From Bacillota bacterium (GTDB lineage: Bacteria > Bacillota > Clostridia > Oscillospirales > CAG-272), in the NCBI GenBank assembly GCA_021199825.1, contig JAJQHI010000211.1:1-5462 (forward strand): 5,462 nucleotides of DNA, given 5' to 3'. Positions 1 to 5,329 of this stretch are shown piece by piece (position 1 is the first letter of the stretch; each line of letters starts with the position of its first letter). A model generated the notes under the pieces. It did not search any database, was not told where the DNA came from, and saw only the letters and a program-made list of their open reading frames with translations. A program made the position numbers and the translations under genes.

Positions 1-229
1 GGTTTGACACCGTCACCTCATCGCCGAACACCGTCACCATAAAAAGCACAAACGCGACGAGCACACCGATTGTGATAAATCGAAGATATCCGAAAATACG
101 CGATACGTTCAGGTAATATTTATTTTTGCCCTCGTCCTCATCAAGATCGGGGAGCATTACAGGCGTGACCTCGCCGCTACCTGCAAGGGAAACGCGCTTT
201 TTCTTATTCTTTTTGTCCGAAAGCCCCAT
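1..229 (-). CDS. N-terminal part of a single-pass membrane protein, function unknown (runs off left edge)
   Basis: Seventy-six codons are visible, starting at an ATG at 229 and open to the window edge. A strong ribosome site (AAGGAGGT, 236-243) lies 6 nt upstream and decides the start. The protein begins with a lysine-rich stretch (DKKNKKKR, about residues 5-12), followed by an acidic patch (DLDEDEG, about 28-34). One hydrophobic segment runs from about residue 48 to 68 (YLRFITIGVLVAFVLFMVTVF). The positive charge before this segment and its absence just after predict a cytoplasmic N terminus with the rest outside. It lies 33 nt after the truA stop and is probably the next gene of the operon. 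The layout of a short charged cytoplasmic tail, one membrane anchor and an exported body resembles DUF5711-type Clostridia proteins, which have a beta-propeller-like exterior. That is only a tentative match from the N terminus, and the domain that would decide it is outside the window. Confidence 0.8.
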   Translation of the reverse strand, partial: MGLSDKKNKKKRVSLAGSGEVTPVMLPDLDEDEGKNKYYLNVSRIFGYLRFITIGVLVAFVLFMVTVFGDEVTVSN

Positions 230-262
230 GTTCCGACCTCCTTATCATTGACAGTACAAAAA

Positions 263-1027
263 TCAATACTCAACGTGCGTTAAGAAGAGAGCGTTGGGCG
301 GAAAGGTTTCCCCCGCCTGCTGTCTGTCACGCGACTTTATTATGTTCGGTATATCCTCAGGCTCAAATCTGCCTCTGCCGCACCCGTATATGGTGCCTGC
401 CATAATTCGTACCATGTTATAAAGGAACCCGTCCCCGCGTACAATGAGTACAACGAAATCCCCGCGCCTTTCCAAGCGGCATTCAAAAATAGTCCTCTCC
501 GTGTCCGCCACGGACGAGCCGCTTGACATAAACGCTGAAAAATCGTGTGTGCCTATAAATCCCGCCGCGGCGGCATTCATTCGGTCAAGCATACCGTCGT
601 CTATTTTCCCCGATACATAAACGTACTTTGCGAGGAAGGGCGAGCGGCGGCGCGTGTAAAAATAATACTCGTAGGTTTTGCTTTTCGCCATATAGCGCGG
701 ATGAAAGTCATCATCCACCACCTCAGCGTCAATTACCGAAATATCATCGTGGTACAGGCGCGCATTTAAGGCGTCAGGCAGTGTTTCTGCCGGAATGACA
801 GATGATATATCGCGTTCCGAGTTTTTGTCCGCAAACTCAAGGGTGCATTTATATCCCGTGGCATGTACACCGCTGTCTGTTCTGCTGCAGCCTGTAATCA
901 GGCATTTTTCACCGTACGTATTAAGCGCGCAGTTTGTAAGAACTCTCTGAACCGTCGGCAGATTTTTCTGTGCCTGCCACCCGCGATACCTGCCGCCGTC
1001 AAATTCGACCGTTAGAAGCATCTTCAT
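263..1027 (-). CDS. truA: tRNA pseudouridine(38-40) synthase TruA
   Basis: TruA isomerises uridines 38, 39 and 40 of the tRNA anticodon arm to pseudouridine in the cytoplasm. The 254-residue length is typical of the family. Visible hallmarks in order are the N-terminal strand with FDGGRYRGWQAQ (about 9-20), the catalytic motif SRTDSGVHA with the nucleophile Asp51, FHPRYMAKSKTYEYYF (about 108-123), GTHDFSAF (159-166), and the C-terminal core GDGFLYNMVRIMAGT (198-212), followed by PPNALFL near the end. The ATG at 1027 is preferred over Met3 because a GAGGT ribosome site (1036-1040) lies 8 nt upstream of it. The gene starts 18 nt after the ecfT stop, and truA following ecfA1-ecfA2-ecfT is the usual Firmicutes order, which supports co-transcription. 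No key residue is missing. Confidence 0.97.
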   Translation of the reverse strand: MKMLLTVEFDGGRYRGWQAQKNLPTVQRVLTNCALNTYGEKCLITGCSRTDSGVHATGYKCTLEFADKNSERDISSVIPAETLPDALNARLYHDDISVIDAEVVDDDFHPRYMAKSKTYEYYFYTRRRSPFLAKYVYVSGKIDDGMLDRMNAAAAGFIGTHDFSAFMSSGSSVADTERTIFECRLERRGDFVVLIVRGDGFLYNMVRIMAGTIYGCGRGRFEPEDIPNIIKSRDRQQAGETFPPNALFLTHVEY

Positions 1028-1045
1028 TTCAGTTTACCTCAATCA

Positions 1046-1867
1046 TTATCTCAGGCTGTATATCGGCAGGAAGGTATTCAAAAGAATCATTCCGACAACA
1101 AGCAGCACACCGCCTATGAGAAATATAATATCGGAGGTTCCGTATTTGAGCACCTTCATACGCGTTCTGCCGTTGTCGCCCCTGTAGCATCTGCATTCCA
1201 TCGCGACCGCAAGCTCATCCGCACGTCTGAAGGCGGACACAAAAAGCGGTATCAGCACGGGAATAAGAGCCTTTGCGCGGCTGACAAGGCTTCCGGTTGA
1301 AAAATCGGCACCTCGCGCCTTCTGCGCATTCATAATCTTTTCGGTCTCCTCCATAATTGTAGGAATAAAGCGCAGAGCTATTGTGAGCATCATAGAAAAT
1401 TCATGAACGGGCAGCTTTATTTTTTTCAGCGGAGCCAAAAGGCTTTCAAGACCGTCCGAAAGCGCTATCGGTGTTGTGGTATACGTCATAAAAAGTCCGC
1501 TTCCCGCCACAAGGAGCATAATTCTTACAACAATCAAGACGGAGCTGCACACACCCTCAAGATAAATATGTATAAAGCCAAGCTCAAGCAGTAGCGTTTC
1601 CCCGCTTGTGAGAAATAAATTCAAGAGCGTTGTAAAAATGACAATAAAGAGTATGGGCTTCATGCCCCTCAATATTATTTTCAGCGGTATTCCCGAAATA
1701 ATTATGAGAAACAGAGTCACCCCAAGTGCCAGCAAAACGCCCGAAACGGACGAGGCGACAAAAATCATCACAATATAAAGCACGACGCACAAAAGCTTAG
1801 CGCGCGGGTCAAGCTTATGTATGACGGAGTCTCCGGGAAAGTACTGTCCGAGGGTTATATCCTTCAT
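1046..1867 (-). CDS. ecfT: ECF transporter transmembrane component EcfT
   Basis: EcfT is the membrane scaffold of an energy-coupling factor importer: it couples ATP hydrolysis by EcfA1/EcfA2 to toppling of a vitamin- or metal-binding S component. The 273 residues are of normal length. Hydrophobic segments are visible at about 25-60, 70-88, 104-130 and 244-268. The N-terminal YFPGDSVIHKLDPRAKL (about 9-25) is typical of the family. The two coupling-helix motifs that dock on the ATPases are QKARGADF (ARG at 184-186) and AMECRCYRG (223-230); the second has Cys-Arg-Cys at 225-227 where the family motif is usually Ala-Arg-Gly. The essential arginine is kept. The ATG at 1867 forms an ATGA overlap with the ecfA2 stop, and an AGGAGG site (1877-1882) lies 9 nt upstream, indicating coupled translation. 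Confidence 0.95.
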   Translation of the reverse strand: MKDITLGQYFPGDSVIHKLDPRAKLLCVVLYIVMIFVASSVSGVLLALGVTLFLIIISGIPLKIILRGMKPILFIVIFTTLLNLFLTSGETLLLELGFIHIYLEGVCSSVLIVVRIMLLVAGSGLFMTYTTTPIALSDGLESLLAPLKKIKLPVHEFSMMLTIALRFIPTIMEETEKIMNAQKARGADFSTGSLVSRAKALIPVLIPLFVSAFRRADELAVAMECRCYRGDNGRTRMKVLKYGTSDIIFLIGGVLLVVGMILLNTFLPIYSLR

Positions 1868-2745
1868 TCTGTACCGCCTCCTGCCATCCCGTCCTTCCCG
1901 TCAAGTATCGCCAGAATGCTTTCCTTTGCCCGCTCTACCGTATAAATATTATCAGGAACAGGAACACCCAAACGGGAAAGCTCATACGCGACATCCGTTA
2001 TGAGCGGCACACCAAGGTCAACGGCTAAAAGCTCGTCGCGGCGGCTGAAAATCTCATCCCTGTCACCGTACATTACATTTTCACCGTTTGACATCACGGC
2101 TATCTTATCGCAGAAAACAGCCATATCCTCCATGTTGTGCGACACAATTATGACGGTCACGCCGGAGCGCCTGTTGTACTCGCATATTTTAGAAAGGATT
2201 GATTCGCGTCCGAGCGGGTCAAGCCCCGCAGCGGGCTCATCGAGAACCAGCACCTCCGGGCGCATGGCAATGACACCGGCTATTGCCGCTCGGCGCTTTT
2301 GTCCGCCTGAAAGCTCAAACGGGGATTTATCGAGAAGGGACTCATCCAGACCGACAAATTCAGCCGATTCCATTACTCTGTCCGCGATTTCATCACTCGA
2401 AAGCCCCATGTTTTTGGGTCCGAAAGAGATATCAGCTCTTACCGTCTCCTCAAAAAGCTGATATTCGGGGTACTGCATTACAACGCCGACGCGGAATCTT
2501 ATATCACGTATCTTTTTGGGCTCTTCCCATATATCCCTTCCGTCGAGAAGCACTCGTCCCGACGTGGGCTTCAATATTCCATTCAAAAGCTCAACAAGCG
2601 TTGACTTGCCCGAACCCGTATGACCGATAAGCCCCGTGATTTTTCCGTTCTCAAAGGTCATATTTACATCTTTGAGCGCGTGAATCTCGTAGGGAGTGCC
2701 GGCACCGTACACATAGCATATATTTTCAAGTTTAATCTCGCTCAA
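1864..2745 (-). CDS. ecfA2: ECF transporter ATP-binding protein EcfA2 (TTG start)
   Basis: EcfA2 is one of the two ABC ATPases of the energy-coupling factor module; it pairs with EcfA1 on the cytoplasmic side of EcfT. Over 293 residues it shows Walker A GHTGSGKST (41-49), the Q-loop glutamine at 91 (VVMQYPEYQLF), signature LSGGQ (145-149), Walker B VLVLDEP with catalytic Glu170, D-loop AAGLDPLGR (172-180) and switch His203. The DEPAAGLDP wording is typical of EcfA2 rather than EcfA1, and the ATPase core is complete. The start codon is TTG, and the first base pairs of the gene overlap the ecfA1 stop as TTGA (2742-2745). A purine-rich site GGGAGGGG (2751-2758) lies 5 nt upstream, and no ATG occurs in frame until codon 29, inside the first conserved strand region, so the TTG start is well supported. 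The tail after about residue 240 is the usual EcfA C-terminal extension. Confidence 0.96.
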   Translation of the reverse strand: MSEIKLENICYVYGAGTPYEIHALKDVNMTFENGKITGLIGHTGSGKSTLVELLNGILKPTSGRVLLDGRDIWEEPKKIRDIRFRVGVVMQYPEYQLFEETVRADISFGPKNMGLSSDEIADRVMESAEFVGLDESLLDKSPFELSGGQKRRAAIAGVIAMRPEVLVLDEPAAGLDPLGRESILSKICEYNRRSGVTVIIVSHNMEDMAVFCDKIAVMSNGENVMYGDRDEIFSRRDELLAVDLGVPLITDVAYELSRLGVPVPDNIYTVERAKESILAILDGKDGMAGGGTE

Positions 2746-3629
2746 GCCGTCCCCTCCCTCAAACCTTTAATGCGATTTATTTCATTTGCCAAATGTCCGG
2801 CGCATGACTCAGCGTCAAAGAGCCCCGCGGGAGATGTAAATCCGTATGGCAAAAGCGAGTGCAGCAATGATGTCGTCTGTGGAACATCAAGCCTCACAGA
2901 ACGCAAAAGCTCCACCTCGGAGAAGACCTCGGAGGGGGTGCCGTCAAGGAAGACCTCCCCCTCGTTTAAAACAATTACTCTGTCCGCCATAACCGCCTCG
3001 GACATATCATGCGTTATGTGAATTATCGTAATTTCCGACTCGCGGTTAAGCTTTTTTACTGTTTCCATAACGTCATGCCGACCTGACGGGTCAAGCATGG
3101 CGGTCGATTCGTCAAATATTATGCAGTCGGGACGCATAGCGATGATTCCCGCTATCGCGACACGCTGCTTTTGACCTCCCGACAGCCTTGAGGGCGAATG
3201 CTGCGCATATTCACTCATTCCGACGGTTTTAAGCGCGTCGTCCACACGGGCTCTGATCTCCGACGGCTCCACGCCTAAATTTTCAGGTCCGAACGCGACA
3301 TCCTCCTCGACAACGGACGAAACAATCTGATTGTCGGGGTTTTGATGAACCATGCCTATTTTGCGGCGGACACCAAATATAGTATCGTCGTCAGCCCCCT
3401 CAGGGGTGCTTACAAGCTCGCCGTCAACATAAAGCTTTCCGTCTGTGGGCGTTAGTATCATATTAAAAAGCTTGGCAAGGGTTGATTTTCCCGAACCGTT
3501 ATGACCGAGCACAGCAACAAACGAACCGCGCTCAATTGATATTGACACATTTTTTATCGCGGGATGAATTCCGCCTGATGTGTCCTCATATGCAAACGAA
3601 ATGTTTTCTGTTCTGATAAATTCGCTCAT
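2742..3629 (-). CDS. ecfA1: ECF transporter ATP-binding protein EcfA1
   Basis: EcfA1 is the first ABC ATPase of the energy-coupling factor module and works as a heterodimer with EcfA2 beneath EcfT. Numbered from the ATG at 3629 (295 residues), it has Walker A GHNGSGKST (42-50), Q-loop Gln96 (MVHQNPDNQIV), signature LSGGQ (149-153), Walker B CIIFDES with catalytic Glu174, D-loop AMLDPSGR and switch His207 (THD). DES followed by MLDP is characteristic of EcfA1. The reading frame stays open to a GTG at 3659, which would add ten residues (MVAFERRRGE). The ATG at 3629 is preferred: it overlaps the methyltransferase stop as ATGA, has AGAGGAG just upstream (3632-3638, rather close), and gives the usual EcfA1 N terminus; no ribosome site precedes the GTG. 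No S-component gene is adjacent, so the substrate cannot be read from context. Confidence 0.96.
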   Translation of the reverse strand: MSEFIRTENISFAYEDTSGGIHPAIKNVSISIERGSFVAVLGHNGSGKSTLAKLFNMILTPTDGKLYVDGELVSTPEGADDDTIFGVRRKIGMVHQNPDNQIVSSVVEEDVAFGPENLGVEPSEIRARVDDALKTVGMSEYAQHSPSRLSGGQKQRVAIAGIIAMRPDCIIFDESTAMLDPSGRHDVMETVKKLNRESEITIIHITHDMSEAVMADRVIVLNEGEVFLDGTPSEVFSEVELLRSVRLDVPQTTSLLHSLLPYGFTSPAGLFDAESCAGHLANEINRIKGLREGTA

Positions 3630-4504
3630 TTCTCCTCTGCGCCGCTCGAAAGCCACCAAGCGGACGCACCGCAGGGCAAAAGTCCTCCCGAATATTTGAC
3701 GGGAAGCGCAAGCTCCCCCGATTCGGTATGTCCTCCGCGCTCTGCATTTTCAAGCTTCAGCATATATTCTATGGTCATGGGCGACAGCCCTGTAGTGTAT
3801 GAGTTGACGAGAAAAAAGAGCGCACTATCCGATAAAAGCGCCGATGTTTTTGTTATCAGCTCATGGATACTCTCCTCTATATGCCAAACCTCTCCCGAAG
3901 GACCTCTTCCGTATGACGGCGGGTCCATTATTATTCCATCGTATTTGTGACCGCGGCGAATCTCCCGCTCCACAAACTTGAGGCAGTCGTCGACAATATA
4001 TCTTATCGGTGCCGATTCAAGCCCCGACATCCTTGCGTTTTCCTTAGCCTCCGCGACCATTCCGCGGGAAGCGTCAACATGACAGAGCGACGCGCCCGCC
4101 GCGGCATCCGCCACAGTGGCACACCCCGTATAGGCGAAAAGGTTGAGAACCTTCACTTCCCGCCCCGCGCCTTTTATTATTTTGGTCATTCTGTCCCAGT
4201 TGACAGCCTGCTCCGGAAATATTCCCGTATGCTTAAATCCCATCATACGAACACCGAATGTGAGATCCTTATATTTTATGTGCCAGCGTTCAGGCACCCT
4301 GCCCTTTGTCTCCCAAGTGCCTCCACCCTTTGAAGAACGTATGTATCTTGCGTCAGCGCGCTTCCATTCGGGCGCTTTCTTTTCGGTTTTCCATATAACC
4401 TGCGGGTCAGGTCGTATAAGTATATATTTTCCCCAGCGCTCAAGCCTCTCCCCTTCCGAGCAGTCAAGAAGCTCATAATCGCGCCAGCTGTCTGATATCC
4501 ACAT
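3626..4504 (-). CDS. Class I SAM-dependent methyltransferase, RlmI-like (COG1092 type)
   Basis: This is a cytoplasmic S-adenosylmethionine-dependent methyltransferase of the RlmI/RlmK-like superfamily, whose characterised members methylate 23S rRNA; the target of this member is not known. Of its 292 residues, the N-terminal part (WRDYELLDCSEGERLERWG, about 7-25, then LIRPDPQVIW, 29-38) belongs to a short form lacking the N-terminal PUA domain of E. coli RlmI. GFKHTGIFPEQAVNWD (89-104) precedes the Rossmann core: SAM-binding motif I VLNLFAYTGCAT (119-130), the acidic residue after the second strand (VDAS, Asp144), VDDCLKF (171-177), and the catalytic-type motif MDPPSYGRG (193-201). The ATG at 4504 has GGAGAG (4509-4514) about 4 nt upstream and follows the ruvC stop by 12 nt. 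Its own stop overlaps ecfA1 as ATGA, so it is embedded in the operon. A tRNA or protein substrate cannot be excluded. Confidence 0.88.
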   Translation of the reverse strand: MWISDSWRDYELLDCSEGERLERWGKYILIRPDPQVIWKTEKKAPEWKRADARYIRSSKGGGTWETKGRVPERWHIKYKDLTFGVRMMGFKHTGIFPEQAVNWDRMTKIIKGAGREVKVLNLFAYTGCATVADAAAGASLCHVDASRGMVAEAKENARMSGLESAPIRYIVDDCLKFVEREIRRGHKYDGIIMDPPSYGRGPSGEVWHIEESIHELITKTSALLSDSALFFLVNSYTTGLSPMTIEYMLKLENAERGGHTESGELALPVKYSGGLLPCGASAWWLSSGAEEK

Positions 4505-4516
4505 TTTTCTCTCCGA

Positions 4517-5014
4517 TTAAAGGTTCATGTATTTGCCCAAAGGCGAGTTTTTGCTGTGCGCATGACATATAGCGACAGCAAGCGCGTCTGCCGTGTCATC
4601 CGGCTTCGGTGCTTCAGGAAGACCAAGTATTGATGTTGTCATCATTATAACCTGCTTTTTTGTAGCCCGACCGTATCCGACTACAGCCTGCTTTACCTGA
4701 AGCGGCGTATATTCATAAACGGGTATGCCGTGCTTGCGGGCGGTCATGAGAATAACTCCGCGTGCCTCGGCGACCATAATGCCTGTCTTTTGATTTGTAT
4801 TCCAAAAAAGCTCCTCGGAAGCAAACTCATCAGGCTTGAAATGATTTATAATCAATTCAAAGTCGTGAAAAAGCGATAAGAGCCTGTCCTCCGTCTTCAT
4901 TCCGGCGGGAGTTGTTGCGGAATCATATCCGAGGGTGTGAAATCTGCCGTTTTCATAATCGACAACACCCCACCCCGCAATGGCGATTCCAGGATCAACG
5001 CCGAGTATCTTCAT
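4517..5014 (-). CDS. ruvC: Crossover junction endodeoxyribonuclease RuvC
   Basis: RuvC resolves four-way Holliday junctions during recombinational repair, normally together with the RuvAB branch-migration motor. The 165-residue length is typical. The RNase H-like catalytic carboxylates are all present: Asp7 in the first strand (ILGVDPGIAIAGWG, 3-16), Glu67 in FASEELFW (aligning with E. coli Glu66), and Asp140 and Asp143 in KPDDTADALAVAICHAH (137-153). The AEARGVIL segment (82-89) and QVKQAVVGYGRATKKQV (106-122) are further family hallmarks. The ATG at 5014 gives the normal N terminus; the ribosome site GGAGGTG (5025-5031) sits about 10 nt upstream, a little farther than usual. It is the first sizeable gene of the operon. 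Neither ruvA/ruvB nor yebC, the common neighbours, is seen on either side within the window. Confidence 0.96.
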   Translation of the reverse strand: MKILGVDPGIAIAGWGVVDYENGRFHTLGYDSATTPAGMKTEDRLLSLFHDFELIINHFKPDEFASEELFWNTNQKTGIMVAEARGVILMTARKHGIPVYEYTPLQVKQAVVGYGRATKKQVIMMTTSILGLPEAPKPDDTADALAVAICHAHSKNSPLGKYMNL

Positions 5015-5049
5015 ATATGGTCAACACCTCCGCTGCCGGCATACGGCAT
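5011..5049 (-). CDS. Possible 12-codon upstream ORF coupled to ruvC
   Basis: On the ruvC strand an ATG at 5049 opens a 12-residue frame (MPYAGSGGVDHI) that ends in TGA, overlapping the ruvC ATG as ATGA. A weak ribosome site (AAGGGA) lies about 5 nt upstream. The ruvC ribosome site falls inside its Gly-Gly codons, so ribosomes translating it would cover and then release the ruvC start. The stop/start geometry matches the coupled junctions further along the operon. A GTG ten codons upstream (at 5079) could extend it to 22 residues. An ORF this short is easily produced by chance, and no known leader peptide is recognised. Confidence 0.25.
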   Translation of the reverse strand: MPYAGSGGVDHI

Positions 5050-5121
5050 TCTATCCCTTACGTACTTCAAAAACACAGCTTACGTCATTCTGAATAATTA
5101 TATAATATCAAGACTGTACCG

Positions 5122-5162
5122 CAAATATTCGATTCAAATCATAGATTAGAATCGGATATTTG
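5122..5162 (-). repeat. Long inverted repeat / hairpin 4
   Basis: A 41-base near-palindrome with 19-base arms (5122-5140 and 5144-5162) and a 3-base loop, pairing at 17 of 19 positions (5129/5155 is T-G, 5136/5148 is A-A). The plus-strand left arm shares AATATT followed by TTCAAATC with the left arm of hairpin 2, suggesting the two hairpins are related copies with centres about 98 bp apart. Confidence 0.7.
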
Positions 5163-5165
5163 ACA

Positions 5166-5202
5166 GACTTTATAAAATGGATTGTGCCCATTTATAAATG
5201 TC
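5166..5202 (-). repeat. Inverted repeat / hairpin 3 with bulges
   Basis: The arms 5166-5180 and 5188-5202 pair through GAC/GTC, TTTATAAA with its self-complement, and TGG/CCA, with one bulged base on each side and a 7-base loop. It is weaker than the neighbouring hairpins and part of the pairing could be chance, given the AT-rich composition. It sits between hairpins 2 and 4. Confidence 0.45.
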
Positions 5203-5220
5203 TTATCGAACGCTGTACTG

Positions 5221-5259
5221 TGAATATTTTTTCAAATCTGTGATTTGCAAAAATATTCA
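5221..5259 (-). repeat. Long inverted repeat / hairpin 2
   Basis: Arms of 18 bases (5221-5238 and 5242-5259) flank a 3-base loop and pair at 17 of 18 positions; the only mismatch is 5232 with 5248. The loop-proximal part is CAAATC-TGT-GATTTG and the outer part is rich in A and T (AATATTTTT). It is the strongest palindrome in the window. The loop-proximal and outer sequences recur in hairpin 4. There is no T run directly after it in the direction of transcription, so it does not resemble a terminator for this operon. Confidence 0.75.
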
Positions 5260-5265
5260 TCTAAC

Positions 5266-5296
5266 TTGAGCAACGAAGCTATGCTTCGTTGTTCAA
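5266..5296 (-). repeat. Inverted repeat / hairpin 1 at the transcript 5' end
   Basis: Two 14-base arms (5266-5279 and 5283-5296) separated by TAT are complementary at 13 of 14 positions; the core arm reads AACGAAGC. The single mismatch is a G-T wobble on the plus strand and A-C in the minus-strand transcript. The predicted transcription start falls at the outer end of this palindrome, so the mRNA would begin with a hairpin. As DNA, the same palindrome sits just downstream of the -10 box, a usual place for an operator. Confidence 0.75.
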
Positions 5297-5300
5297 TGTT

Positions 5301-5329
5301 ATTATATCATACGTTCTCGTGTTTGTCAA
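5301..5329 (-). promoter_or_regulatory. Consensus SigA promoter of the ruvC-ecf-truA operon
   Basis: On the minus strand the -35 box is TTGACA (5329-5324) and the -10 box is TATAAT (5306-5301). The spacer is exactly 17 nt and ends in TGA, giving an extended -10 (TGATATAAT). Every position matches the vegetative sigma-70/SigA consensus. Transcription should begin about 7 nt after the -10 box, near 5294. A match this complete implies strong, constitutive initiation unless something downstream restrains it. It points toward ruvC, and no other promoter of comparable quality is seen in the window, so it probably drives the whole operon. Confidence 0.9.

Larger units (their letters stand above)
5015..5294 (-). 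other. Long structured 5' leader of the ruvC operon
   Basis: Between the predicted transcription start (about 5294) and the ruvC ATG lie roughly 280 nt without a substantial gene, visibly richer in A and T than the coding DNA. Four hairpins follow one another from the transcript's 5' end (5296-5266, 5259-5221, 5202-5166, 5162-5122), leaving about 100 nt before ruvC that look largely unstructured apart from an AT-rich palindromic stretch near 5091-5110. No T-rich run directly follows any hairpin on the transcribed strand, so none looks like a standard intrinsic terminator. No known riboswitch or T-box core was recognised by eye. It could be a stabilising or regulatory leader, or a relic of small palindromic repeats. 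Confidence 0.55.

Noticed and set aside
2000..2461. Plus-strand 153-residue ORF antisense to ecfA2
   Set aside because: It is a serine-rich, low-complexity translation of the reverse complement of a clear EcfA2 gene and has no supporting ribosome site.
5097..5124. Possible second promoter near ruvC (TATAAT on the minus strand at 5097-5102)
   Set aside because: The -10 box is exact but lies in an AT-rich palindromic stretch, and the best -35 candidate (TTGCGG, 16-nt spacer) matches poorly compared with the consensus promoter upstream.
5221..5296. Intrinsic transcription terminator formed by hairpin 1 or 2
   Set aside because: The stems are not GC-rich overall and no continuous T run follows either of them on the minus strand; on the plus strand only a broken TGTTATTATAT follows hairpin 1, and no plus-strand gene is present to be terminated.
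5200..5320. LexA/SOS boxes that would be expected for a damage-inducible ruvC
   Set aside because: Only half-sites (GAAC near the promoter spacer, CGAAC at about 5207) were found; the matching GTTC half at the correct spacing is absent.
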